Below, in pieces: positions 1-7,410 of a stretch of 17,200 nucleotides of DNA (the stretch's first letter is position 1; each line of letters opens with the position of its first letter). The notes beneath the pieces were generated by a model that was given only the letters and a program-made list of their open reading frames with translations, was not told the DNA's origin and did not search any database. Origin of the DNA: an uncultured Nostocoides sp. Lineage in GTDB: Bacteria > Actinomycetota > Actinomycetes > Actinomycetales > Dermatophilaceae. The stretch lies in NCBI GenBank assembly GCA_936931335.1, contig CAKZIH010000179.1:1-17200 (forward strand), given 5' to 3'. The position numbers and the translations under genes were made by a program.

Positions 1-675
1 CACCTCGCCGGCCCCATCAGACAGGATCGCGCGCACCTGTTGCCCCACCCAGCCACTGACCACAGGCACGTCGAGATCGAAGGCAACGTTCGCGTCCGGG
101 GTGATTCGCGGCCGGCCCAGGTAGCTGGCCGGAACCGACTCGAGCCATACCGGCTGCCAGATGCCGGTCGTCCGGGTGTATTGACAGTCCGTGTTGCCAT
201 ACCAGGTCGCCTGCTTGCCACGCGGCAGGAGTTCGTGCCGCGGGTCCCGCGCGCGAATGACCAACTCCGCCCGGCGGCGATCCCCGAGCGCTGCGGTGAG
301 GTCCATCGTGAAGCTCGTGTGACCCCCGCGATGGCGGCCCACCTCGGTCTCATCCACCCAGACCGTCGCGTCGTGGTCGATCGCCTGGCAGTGCAACAGC
401 ACTCGATCGCCAGCCGGGAAGGTATCCGGCAACTCGATCATGCGCCGGTACCAGACCGCCTCGTGGAAGTCCGGATCACCAATCCCCGAGGCCTGTGATT
501 CGGGACAGAAAGGCACCAGGATCTTGCCGGCCAACTCCCGACCGACCAGGCCCCGCTCATACCCACTGTCCCCCGGATCGCGCTCGAACTGCCAGCTCCC
601 GTTGAGGCTGAGCCATCGGTCATTGGGGCGCACGAACTGCGGCCGGGGGTGCTCAGGCCGCGGGATGCCGGTCAC
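1..675 (-). CDS. Glycoside hydrolase family 2 enzyme, N-terminal part (3' end outside window)
   Basis: Only the first 225 residues are in the window; the catalytic TIM barrel lies beyond the left edge. The visible part reads as the GH2 N-terminal sugar-binding jelly roll (about residues 15-180), with WLSLNGSW at 21-28, VWYRR at 74-78, a VWVDETEVGRHRGGHTSF stretch and TTGIWQPVWLE at 169-179, followed by the start of an Ig-like domain. The start is GTG at 675, preceded by a strong GAAGGAGATC ribosome site, and it overlaps the stop of the upstream GH43 gene by 4 bp (GTGA). No signal peptide is visible, so I infer a cytoplasmic enzyme that finishes imported oligosaccharides. GH2 members include beta-galactosidase, beta-glucuronidase, beta-mannosidase and arabinosidase activities; the visible part does not decide among them. 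The family call is confident, the substrate is not. Confidence 0.85.
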   Translation of the reverse strand, partial: MTGIPRPEHPRPQFVRPNDRWLSLNGSWQFERDPGDSGYERGLVGRELAGKILVPFCPESQASGIGDPDFHEAVWYRRMIELPDTFPAGDRVLLHCQAIDHDATVWVDETEVGRHRGGHTSFTMDLTAALGDRRRAELVIRARDPRHELLPRGKQATWYGNTDCQYTRTTGIWQPVWLESVPASYLGRPRITPDANVAFDLDVPVVSGWVGQQVRAILSDGAGEV

Positions 676-1742
676 GAATGATCTCCTTCAGGAAGAGTGG
701 GGTGGTGGCGCATGGGGGGTTCCACGCTGACTGAGGTGCCCTGGCCGAAGGTGACCCGGGATAGCCACATCTGGCGGCCCACGCTGTCGTCACCAACAAA
801 GCCCGGCTCCCACGCGTGGTAAACCATCCACAACTGGCCGCCGACCTCGATCAGCGAGTTGTGGCCCGGGCCGGCGGCGACCTCATTGCCGACGAGGACG
901 GGCTGGTCGTCCTTCACGAACGGGCCCGTCGGGCTGGTGGCCGTGGCGTGGCCAACCGCATACTTGTCGGTCCAAAAGCCGTTGCCGGAGTAGAACAAAT
1001 GGACGGTTCCGTTGTGCTCCCAGAGCGAGGGCCCCTCGATGAGCATGTCCTCCCACGGCTGGTCCTGCTTAAGGACGTCATAGGTCTTGCCAATCACCGA
1101 CATGCCGTCGGGCGCGAGCTTGGCGGCCCGGATCCAGGTATCCACCCCGACGTGGTTGCCATCGTTCTTCCACAGCAGGTATGCCGTGCCGTCCCGGGCG
1201 AGGAAGGGGGTGGAGTCGATCGACCCGCCCTCATCGATCTCGCAGAGCAGGGGCTCGGTCGAGGAGTCGGTATATGGCCCGGCCGCCTTGTCTGCTACCG
1301 CCACCGAGAGGCATTGGCGGTCCTCACCCGCCAACGCGGTGGTGTAGTAGAGCCGGTATGAGCCGTCCGGCCAGGCGATCGCCTCGGGCGCCCATACCTT
1401 GCCCGGTGTCGACCACGACGGCAGCGTGGGCAAGGCATCACTGCTCTGCTGCCAGGTGACCATGTCCGCGCTGGTTGCCGTCTGGACGTTCATCCCGTTG
1501 CCATTGGTCGCGAAGGCCAGGTAGTTGCCCGCCCCATCCGCGAGGATGTGCGGGTCGGGAAAATTGCTGGCCAGTACCGGGTTCTCGAAGCCCGCGCTAG
1601 TCGAGGTCGCAGCCGCGGACGACGTTGAGGTCGGGGCACTGGCCGGGGTGTCGGATCCCCCGGAGGGATCCGGACTACAGGCCGTCATCGTCGCCGCACT
1701 GACGAGCGCGGGCACCAGGCAGACCAGTCGACGCCCATTCAC
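672..1742 (-). CDS. GH43 glycosidase, surface lipoprotein
   Basis: The protein is 356 aa from a GTG start at 1742, which overlaps the preceding stop as GTGA. An in-frame ATG 41 codons upstream lies inside the previous gene and would bury the signal peptide, so GTG is preferred. It has a lipoprotein signal (hydrophobic 6-18, lipobox MTAC, Cys22) and a Ser/Thr/Ala/Pro linker (about 28-50), then a five-bladed GH43 domain from about 52. Expected GH43 residues are visible: Asp63 in FPDPHI (base), Asp176 in SIDSTPF (pKa modulator), Glu236 in IEGPSLW (acid) and His294 in GPGHNS. Family activities are alpha-L-arabinofuranosidase, beta-xylosidase and arabinanase. I infer a membrane-anchored exo-type or trimming enzyme working outside the cell. 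No clear Shine-Dalgarno is seen, so translation is probably coupled to the gene before it. Confidence 0.9.
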   Translation of the reverse strand: MNGRRLVCLVPALVSAATMTACSPDPSGGSDTPASAPTSTSSAAATSTSAGFENPVLASNFPDPHILADGAGNYLAFATNGNGMNVQTATSADMVTWQQSSDALPTLPSWSTPGKVWAPEAIAWPDGSYRLYYTTALAGEDRQCLSVAVADKAAGPYTDSSTEPLLCEIDEGGSIDSTPFLARDGTAYLLWKNDGNHVGVDTWIRAAKLAPDGMSVIGKTYDVLKQDQPWEDMLIEGPSLWEHNGTVHLFYSGNGFWTDKYAVGHATATSPTGPFVKDDQPVLVGNEVAAGPGHNSLIEVGGQLWMVYHAWEPGFVGDDSVGRQMWLSRVTFGQGTSVSVEPPMRHHPTLPEGDHS

Positions 1743-3985
1743 CGGGCCAGCCGGTAGAGGGTGAAGTCGTGGAAGACGGCGGTGGTTGCCGGGTTCTCTC
1801 CACCGCCGGCGTAGAGACCCAGGCGGGGTGCGGCCTCGCCCGGGAAGGTCCACGCGGCCCCCCAAACCCAGTCGCCGCCCTCTCGACGAATCCCGGCCCG
1901 ATAGACATGTTCACCGGCGGCGTTGCGCGAGTGCGCAATCCGCATAGTCATCGTTGGTGAAGGAGCCCCAATGATGGCCCCGCCGTAGCTGGTCCGCGCA
2001 TCCCCTGGCGCGACGGCCAGCTCGCGGCCGTATTCGACAGTCCGGGTGTTCCAGATCGCCACGCTGCCGAGCCGGGCGAAGTCATCGTCATTGCGGTGGA
2101 CCACCAGGCCGGCCTGCTGGTAATTGCGCACGCTCTGTTCCCCGAGGTCCAGGGTGAGCGAGGTTTCCGCGATCCAATCCTCGTCCGGCATCTCGCGCAA
2201 CAGCAGGGCTCCAGTGTTGCCACCGCCGACCAGGTCGGCATTGCGCAACGGCCAGCGCAGGTCCCCATCAGCGACGGTGATTTCCCCTTCCGGTCGCACC
2301 CACGCCCAGGACGCATCCAGGCCACCAGAGAACTCCTCGCGGAAGAGCACCTCGCCCGCCTGCGGCGCCGGCGCGGCCTGCGCCGTTTCGCGGTGCACGC
2401 TTTGGACGGTGAGGTTATCGACCTGCACCTGCGAGCCGGTGACCCGCACCGGAGCCGCCTTGAGCCGGAACCCGGGAGACCGGGTGGCCGCGGTCGCCAT
2501 CGGGTCATTGAGGTCACCCGCGGACACCTGGGTCGAGACCCGATCTCCGTCGACCTCCAGGCTCAGGGCCCGCCAGCCGGTCCCGGCGGGCAGTGGTGAC
2601 GTGTTTTTGGCGACAATGGTCTGGCCCTGCAGCACCCAGGCCCGCAATTGTCGGGCAGGGCCGTCGTAGACGACCTTGACGCGGCGCGGGCTCTGCCCGA
2701 GGGTTACCGTCACCTTCTGCTCGGCGCGCACATCCATCCGGGCCCTCAGCGCACCCGCGGGGGCGGCCACCTTGCTGGCCGCGGTTCCGTCGACACGTGC
2801 AGTGACGCCGCCTTGCGGATCAGTTGCCGCACGCATACCGCCAAAAGCCGTTGCCGGCGCGGCCGGGTCACCACCAAGCAGCGAGCGCGTCACCGGCAGC
2901 GGCTGGGGGGTATCCGACGGGCCATTCCCAGCACGCACCCGGGGCCAGCCGTCGATCCAATCCACCCGGTCGATCAGCATTGGGCGACGGTTGATCCCGA
3001 AGGGCTCGTTGAGCCAGGGTTGGCCCTTGTCGATCGCGTGATAGGCGAGGAAATCGCGCCCCTGCGCGTCGGTGAAGAAGGCATTGTGCCCCGCCCCGAC
3101 CCAGGTGTTGCCATTCTGGGTAAGCACAGTGGTGCCGCCGGTGACCGAGGCATTGAGGTCCAGTCCCTCGGCATCCAGGAAGGGCCCCTGGGGCGAACGC
3201 GAACGTCCGGCGAACACCGAATAGCCGGTGGCCGGCCCGGCGCAGCAATTGGCAGAGGACCCCATCAGGTAGTACCACCCCGCGTGTTCAACTACATAGG
3301 CGCCTTCATAGCGATCCCAGGCAGTGAGTTGGGTGGCCTCCCCCGCTGCCCGCAGCCCGTCCGGACTCAGCGGTACAACGTGCACACCACCGTAGTAAGA
3401 GCCGTAATAGAGCCACTGGCGACCATCCCGGCCGGTGAAGCCGGAGGGATCGAAGGTCCAGAAGTAGCCCCCATCCCCATTTCCACGCGGGGCCACCACC
3501 GGCTCGTCGGCCGGTACCCAGGGCCCGGCCGGGGAGTTCGAGGTTGCGACTCCGATCGCCGAGTCCTCACCCGGATTCAAGGTCGTGTCGGTGACCGTGA
3601 AGTACATGACATAGCGGCCATCGATATAGCGGATATCCGGTGCCCAAAGCCCCGCGCTCGGCTGGGCCCAGGTGGGCCGATTCGCCTCGGTGAAGATCGT
3701 CCCCACGTAGTCCCAGGTGGCCCAGTCCTTGGTCCGGGCTATGTGGCCGATGCCCGGCTGATCGCCGGAGCGCAGGGGGTCGGCGGTGGCGTAGGCATAC
3801 CACCAGCCATCCTTGCCCTGGATGACCGAGGGATCGGCATAGGTATCGGCGAAGCCGCGGCTGACCGGATTGGTGAAGTTCGCCCCGGCTGGCGCGGCCC
3901 CAGCGGTCGTGCCCAGACCGCATACGGCCATGAGCAAACCGCAACTTAGCGCGACGGGGGCGGGACGAAGGGCGAAAGGACGCAT
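1739..3985 (-). CDS. Secreted multidomain GH43 glycosidase (arabinanase-like)
   Basis: The protein is 748 aa, with ATG preceded by AAGGAG 6 bases upstream. It has a Sec-type signal peptide at about 1-31, with AGA-AP near the probable cleavage site. The GH43 domain spans about 35-365: Asp51 in YADPSV (base), the GLWAPD motif at 112-117, Asp179 in FWTFDPSGF (modulator), Glu227 in DRYEGAY (acid) and His300 in GAGHNAFF, a position that binds metal in arabinanases. Two beta-rich modules follow: about 375-530, ending in QVQVDNLTVQSV, and about 545-748, ending in FHDFTLYRLAR, which resembles the concanavalin-like modules (DUF1349/GH43 C-terminal type) of beta-xylosidases and arabinanases. There is no sortase motif or transmembrane anchor, so it should be released. 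It is likely the enzyme that attacks the polymer. Arabinan is the best guess, from GLWAPD/YEG similarity to endo-arabinanases; xylan side chains are also possible. Confidence 0.9.
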   Translation of the reverse strand: MRPFALRPAPVALSCGLLMAVCGLGTTAGAAPAGANFTNPVSRGFADTYADPSVIQGKDGWWYAYATADPLRSGDQPGIGHIARTKDWATWDYVGTIFTEANRPTWAQPSAGLWAPDIRYIDGRYVMYFTVTDTTLNPGEDSAIGVATSNSPAGPWVPADEPVVAPRGNGDGGYFWTFDPSGFTGRDGRQWLYYGSYYGGVHVVPLSPDGLRAAGEATQLTAWDRYEGAYVVEHAGWYYLMGSSANCCAGPATGYSVFAGRSRSPQGPFLDAEGLDLNASVTGGTTVLTQNGNTWVGAGHNAFFTDAQGRDFLAYHAIDKGQPWLNEPFGINRRPMLIDRVDWIDGWPRVRAGNGPSDTPQPLPVTRSLLGGDPAAPATAFGGMRAATDPQGGVTARVDGTAASKVAAPAGALRARMDVRAEQKVTVTLGQSPRRVKVVYDGPARQLRAWVLQGQTIVAKNTSPLPAGTGWRALSLEVDGDRVSTQVSAGDLNDPMATAATRSPGFRLKAAPVRVTGSQVQVDNLTVQSVHRETAQAAPAPQAGEVLFREEFSGGLDASWAWVRPEGEITVADGDLRWPLRNADLVGGGNTGALLLREMPDEDWIAETSLTLDLGEQSVRNYQQAGLVVHRNDDDFARLGSVAIWNTRTVEYGRELAVAPGDARTSYGGAIIGAPSPTMTMRIAHSRNAAGEHVYRAGIRREGGDWVWGAAWTFPGEAAPRLGLYAGGGENPATTAVFHDFTLYRLAR

Positions 3986-4020
3986 GCGGAGCTCCTTGGA
4001 CGGTATGCAGGAAGCGGGGC

Positions 4021-4848
4021 TCAGCCCTTGACGCCCGAACTGGCGACGCCCTCGATGACGTAGCGCTGAACGAACACGTAGAGCAGGAGCACAGGCAGAG
4101 AGGCGATGACAGCGCCGGCCATGATGACCGGGTAGTCGATCGTGTAGGCACCCTGCAGCTTGGACAGCCCGATCGGCAGGGTGAGGCTGGAGTCGCTGAA
4201 GAGCACATAGAGCGGCCAGACGAAGTCGTTCCAGTTGGCCAAGAAGCTCAGCACGAGCAAGGTGACCATCGCCGGCATCGCATTCGGGACGATGATCCGC
4301 CGGAAGGTCTGGAAGGGCCCGGCGCCGTCGATCCGCGCGCTCTCCTCGAACTCCTTGGGTAGGGAGAGGAAAAACTGGCGCATGAAGAACACCCCGAAGG
4401 CACCGGCGGCGCCCGGCACCACGATCGCCAACAAGGTATCCAGCCAGCCCAGTCGGTCAAGCATGAGAAAGTTGGGCATCAAGAAGATGAAGCCCGGCAC
4501 GAACATCGTGGAGATGATCGCCGCGAAGATCAGCTTCTTGCCGGGGAAATCCATGCGCGCGAGGGCATAGCCGGCCAATGAGGCGGTCGTCACCACGAGC
4601 AGCGCATGCGCGCCCGCTGCCAGCAGCGAGTTGGCGAACCAGCGCAGCACCGGATTGTCCGGTGAGTTGAAGAGCACGTCATAGGCCCGGGTTGTCCACT
4701 CGGTCGGCAGCAGCGTCGGGTCGGCCGACTGGGCCTCCCCCGTCGTCTTCAACGAAGTCAGCCCCATCACGGCCAGCGGCCCTAGGAAGACAATCGAGAG
4801 CAGGGTCAGCAGCACCCAGAGGAACGGATTGCGGGCGACCGATCTCAT
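4021..4848 (-). CDS. Carbohydrate ABC transporter permease, MalG/LacG type
   Basis: The protein is 275 aa, an inner-membrane permease of the CUT1 sugar transporter class. About six hydrophobic segments are visible (12-32, 73-96, 107-128, 138-156, 192-211 and 240-262). The EAA loop that docks the ATPase is at about 166-192 (EESARIDGAGPFQTFRRIIVP). It forms a heterodimeric channel with the permease encoded just upstream. The ATG overlaps that gene's stop (ATGA, 4845-4848), so translation is coupled. A 35-bp gap with a ribosome site separates it from the GH43 gene downstream. Length and layout are normal for the family. Substrate specificity cannot be read from the permease and is inferred from the linked glycosidases. 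Confidence 0.95.
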   Translation of the reverse strand: MRSVARNPFLWVLLTLLSIVFLGPLAVMGLTSLKTTGEAQSADPTLLPTEWTTRAYDVLFNSPDNPVLRWFANSLLAAGAHALLVVTTASLAGYALARMDFPGKKLIFAAIISTMFVPGFIFLMPNFLMLDRLGWLDTLLAIVVPGAAGAFGVFFMRQFFLSLPKEFEESARIDGAGPFQTFRRIIVPNAMPAMVTLLVLSFLANWNDFVWPLYVLFSDSSLTLPIGLSKLQGAYTIDYPVIMAGAVIASLPVLLLYVFVQRYVIEGVASSGVKG

Positions 4849-5846
4849 CGCGCAGTCTCCAGGCTTGCGGGAGTTTCTGGCACCGATTCAGCCGGTATGC
4901 CGGACCGGCTCGCCTTGGCCTGCCGCTTGCGTTCACGGCGGGCGGCCACCTCGTCCTGGTCGCGCATGAGCCAGAAGTTGGCCAGCGAGATCACCGCGAG
5001 GAAAAGGGCCAGCAGATAGCTCTCGGCTGCCGCCGCGCCCATCTGGAAGCGGGACAGCCCGAGATCAGTGATCACCATGATCGCCGTCTGAGTCGACTGG
5101 GTCGGCCCACCCTGGGTAATCAGGTAGGACTGGCCGAACATGTTGGCGCTTGCCAGGATGGTGGTCACCAAGATGAAGATGAGCACCGGTCGCAGCCCGG
5201 GGATCGTGACATGGATGAAACGCTGCCACCAGTTGGCCCCGTCGAGGGCGGCGGCTTCGTAGTGCTCCTGCGGGATGTCCCCCAGGCCGGCCAGGTAGAT
5301 GATCGCGTTGAAGCCGAGCGTCCACCAGACAGTCACCGCCACCAGCGCGATCCATGCCCACGGCTGGGAGGTGGTCCAGGCGATGTCGGTGTGCAGGATG
5401 GCGTTGATCAGCCCGAAATTACTGTCCAGTAGATAGCGCCACATCAGGCCGATCACGGCCACACCCAGGACATAGGGAGCGAAAAACATAGCTCGGAAGA
5501 AGGTGCGCCCCGGGAAGCGCTGGTGCAGCAAGAGCGCAAGCAACAGCGGCAGCACCACCAGGAAGGGGACGCTGGCAACGGTGAAGAGCAGCGTGTTCTT
5601 CATGCCGTTCCAGAAGTCCGGGCCAATCACCGATTCCGAGTCGAAGAGATCGGTGAAGTTGCGCAGCCCGATGAACACTTTCGAGTCGAGCATGTAGTCC
5701 CAGTCATGCAGACTGATCCACAGCCCGTAAGCCGCCGGGACAACGACGAAGGTGACAAAAAGCAGCAGATAGGGCGCAAGGAACAGGTATGGGGTCAGGG
5801 GCGAGCCGGCACGCCGGCTCGCCCCCGCACGGACGGCCTTGGCCAC
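4845..5846 (-). CDS. Carbohydrate ABC transporter permease, MalF/LacF type
   Basis: The protein is 333 aa with a GTG start 3 bp after the stop of the sugar-binding protein gene. It is a membrane permease with segments near 20-42, 83-108, 118-140, 163-186, 219-240 and 272-294, and an EAA loop at about 196-216 (YEAAALDGANWWQRFIHVTIP). It pairs with the MalG-type permease to import an oligosaccharide delivered by the binding lipoprotein. Unusually, it carries a hydrophilic C-terminal tail of about 38 residues (RDQDEVAARRERKRQ... to the end), rich in Arg, Glu and Ala, presumably cytoplasmic. No ATPase gene accompanies the operon in this window; actinobacterial CUT1 systems commonly share an MsiK-type ATPase encoded elsewhere. 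Confidence 0.95.
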   Translation of the reverse strand: MAKAVRAGASRRAGSPLTPYLFLAPYLLLFVTFVVVPAAYGLWISLHDWDYMLDSKVFIGLRNFTDLFDSESVIGPDFWNGMKNTLLFTVASVPFLVVLPLLLALLLHQRFPGRTFFRAMFFAPYVLGVAVIGLMWRYLLDSNFGLINAILHTDIAWTTSQPWAWIALVAVTVWWTLGFNAIIYLAGLGDIPQEHYEAAALDGANWWQRFIHVTIPGLRPVLIFILVTTILASANMFGQSYLITQGGPTQSTQTAIMVITDLGLSRFQMGAAAAESYLLALFLAVISLANFWLMRDQDEVAARRERKRQAKASRSGIPAESVPETPASLETAR

Positions 5847-5849
5847 CGC

Positions 5850-7208
5850 TCAGCCCGCGTACTTCTTCGCGTTGGCATCCAGGATCTTCTGGGCGCGGCC
5901 AGCGGAGTCGCCCAGGGCCTTGGCCGGATCAGTACCGCCCAGCACCGCAGCATTGAGAGCCTTGTCGAATTCCGTCATACAGTCTCCAATGCCCGGTACG
6001 GCAGGCAGGAAGTGCAGGTCGTCGATCTGGGTGGCCAGAGCCGACTGCTCCTTCAGTGCCTTGAACTCGGCCGATTCGCGCGCTGAATTGCGCGCGGGAA
6101 CCTGACCGGCTTCCGCCCAGGCCTGGGACTTCTCCGAGATCCAGTTGAGGAACACTCGGGACGCCTGAGCCTTGTTCTCGTCCGGCGTCTTGCGGGTCGG
6201 GAGCACGAACTGGTGCGATCCGGCCCAGGCCGCAGGGGTGCCACCGATATTGGGCAGCGCGGCGACGCCCCACCCGATCTTGGTCTGCTTGAGGTCGTTG
6301 ATCTGCCAGATGCCGTTCCAGTTGAACGCGGTCTTGCCGTTCTTGAAGGCGACATAGTCGGCGTCCTGGTCGACCTTGGCCGGGGAGTAACCCTTCTTGA
6401 TCAGGTCGACCCACCAGGTCATCGCCTTGATCGCGGGCTCCTCACCCCACATGACCTTGGTCCCGGCGTCGTCAAAGAGGCTGCCGCCGAACTGGTAAAT
6501 GAGCGCCTGCACGGACAGTCCACCGGTGAACGGGAAGGGGCTGGCCCAGTGTCCTTGGATCCCCTTGCCCTTCAGCGTTTCCAGTGCGGCGAGGTACTCG
6601 TCCGCGGTCGTCGGCGGCTTCTCCGGGTCCAAGCCGCCCTTCTCCATGACGTCCTTGTTGTAGTAGAAGCCAAGCGGGTGGACATCGAGCGGGATGGCGT
6701 AACGCTTGTCCTTGTAGATGCCGGCCTTCCATGGCACCGGGGCGAAGTCCGCCTCCTTGAGCCCCAGCGCGGCGGCGACATCGTCGAGCGGCTGGATGAC
6801 ATTGCGCGCGGCGTTGGTGGCTACGGAATCAACGTGCATGATGCCGATGTCCGGACCCTTACCGGAAGTCACCGCAGTGGGCAGCTTGGCGTAGTAGTCG
6901 GCCCACTGCACCGTCGTCATGGTGACGGCGATATTGGGGTGCTCGCTGCTGAAGGTTTCGACCAGCTTCTTCATCGTCGGTCCGTCACCGCCGGTGAAAC
7001 CGTTCCAGAAGGCGAGGGTGACCTTGGGGCCGGTGTAGCCGCTGGCGCCACCGTCACCGGCGGAGGTGCTCGCGTTGCTGGCACTGCTGGCCGAGTCGCG
7101 CGGCGAACTGCCGCCACCACAGGCAGCAAGGGCCGACGCCAGGCCGCCGGCCCCCGCGAGGGCGAGCAGAGCGCGTCGGGTGGGCGTGGTCGGGAGGGAG
7201 GAATTCAT
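5850..7208 (-). CDS. ABC sugar-binding lipoprotein (family 1 extracellular solute-binding protein)
   Basis: The protein is 452 aa and the first gene of the minus-strand operon. The start is ATG 7208, giving a clean signal: PTRRALLALAG looks like a twin-arginine motif (RR at 11-12), followed by a lipobox LAAC with Cys30 and a Gly/Ser/Ala linker (30-52). The mature part is a UgpB/MalE-like periplasmic-binding fold (VTLAFWNGFTGGDGP near 57-71, then PDIGIMHVDS, PLGFYYNKDVMEKGG and FNWNGIWQIND). It captures the sugar at the outer membrane face and hands it to the two permeases. A longer reading frame to 7343 would run through the operator region and give a poor N-terminus, so I reject that start. 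The ribosome site GGAAGGA (7227-7221) lies 12 bases from ATG, rather far. The substrate is inferred from neighbours. Confidence 0.93.
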   Translation of the reverse strand: MNSSLPTTPTRRALLALAGAGGLASALAACGGGSSPRDSASSASNASTSAGDGGASGYTGPKVTLAFWNGFTGGDGPTMKKLVETFSSEHPNIAVTMTTVQWADYYAKLPTAVTSGKGPDIGIMHVDSVATNAARNVIQPLDDVAAALGLKEADFAPVPWKAGIYKDKRYAIPLDVHPLGFYYNKDVMEKGGLDPEKPPTTADEYLAALETLKGKGIQGHWASPFPFTGGLSVQALIYQFGGSLFDDAGTKVMWGEEPAIKAMTWWVDLIKKGYSPAKVDQDADYVAFKNGKTAFNWNGIWQINDLKQTKIGWGVAALPNIGGTPAAWAGSHQFVLPTRKTPDENKAQASRVFLNWISEKSQAWAEAGQVPARNSARESAEFKALKEQSALATQIDDLHFLPAVPGIGDCMTEFDKALNAAVLGGTDPAKALGDSAGRAQKILDANAKKYAG

Positions 7209-7234
7209 GGGACGTCGTTGTCCTTCCGGTGCGG

Positions 7235-7283
7235 CATTACAACGGATAACCGTGGTCGACCTCACTTTGCCACCGTTGTAATG
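7235..7283. promoter_or_regulatory. Perfect 11-bp inverted repeat, putative LacI-family operator
   Basis: CATTACAACGG (7235-7245) and CCGTTGTAATG (7273-7283) are exact reverse complements, 38 bp start to start with 27 bp between. The arms end in CG, and joining them would give ATTACAACGTTGTAAT, the shape of a LacI/GalR operator with a central CpG. They lie between the sugar-binding gene and the divergent LacI-type regulator, where its operator is expected. Neither arm has a good second half of its own. An 8-bp palindrome GGTCGACC (7254-7261) sits near the middle. The site assignment is an inference; the repeat itself is seen directly. Confidence 0.6.
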
Positions 7284-7293
7284 TAGGTGTCTA
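7264..7293 (-). promoter_or_regulatory. Candidate promoter of the sugar-uptake operon
   Basis: On the minus strand TAGACA (7293-7288, 5 of 6 to TTGACA) is followed after 18 bp by CAAAGT (7269-7264), which keeps only the A and T most conserved in actinobacterial -10 boxes. Transcription would start near 7257. One repeat arm (7273-7283) falls between the two boxes and the other just after the start, a fitting layout for repression. An alternative -10 is TGTAAT (7241-7236) inside the left arm, but that would place the start almost on the ribosome site. Confidence 0.3.
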
Positions 7294-7303
7294 TCGGCCA
7301 CTA

Positions 7304-7353
7304 TGGCGGGTTTCCGCCAGACTGGGCCGACGCGCCCGCGCACCGACGCGGGC
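7304..7353. repeat. Two hairpins between operator and regulator
   Basis: TGGCGG-GTTT-CCGCCA (7304-7319) and GCCCGCG-CACCGA-CGCGGGC (7334-7353) are perfect 6- and 7-bp stems 14 bases apart. Both lie upstream of the proposed leaderless lacI-type promoter, so they are not in that transcript. They may block read-through into the regulator from the operator side, or serve as extra regulator sites. Confidence 0.4.
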
Positions 7354-7375
7354 TCCGTGCCGTGCCCACCTCGCG

Positions 7376-7404
7376 TTGTCTCCCCCGCCCGCGCTCCTTA
7401 CGAT
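7376..7404 (+). promoter_or_regulatory. Candidate promoter giving a leaderless regulator mRNA
   Basis: TTGTCT (7376-7381, 4 of 6 to TTGACA) and TACGAT (7399-7404, TAnnnT) are separated by exactly 17 bp. The start point expected about 7 bases after the -10 coincides with the A of the regulator's ATG at 7411. No Shine-Dalgarno is seen before this ATG, which agrees with a leaderless transcript. Confidence 0.5.
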
Positions 7405-7410
7405 CTGCGC

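Noticed and set aside
2648..3949. 433-codon plus-strand frame antisense to the large GH43 gene
   Set aside because: The opposite strand holds a protein with signal peptide and all GH43 catalytic residues. The plus frame has no recognisable domain.
6213..7286. 357-codon plus-strand frame antisense to the sugar-binding protein gene
   Set aside because: It is a shadow of the lipoprotein gene and would also cross the operator region.
7209..7343. Longer N-terminus for the sugar-binding protein
   Set aside because: It would place 45 residues before a clean lipoprotein signal and would be encoded by the inverted-repeat region.
7303..7410. Longer N-terminus for the LacI-type regulator
   Set aside because: The family starts directly with the helix-turn-helix; the extra 36 residues are Pro/Arg-rich, and the likely promoter lies inside them.
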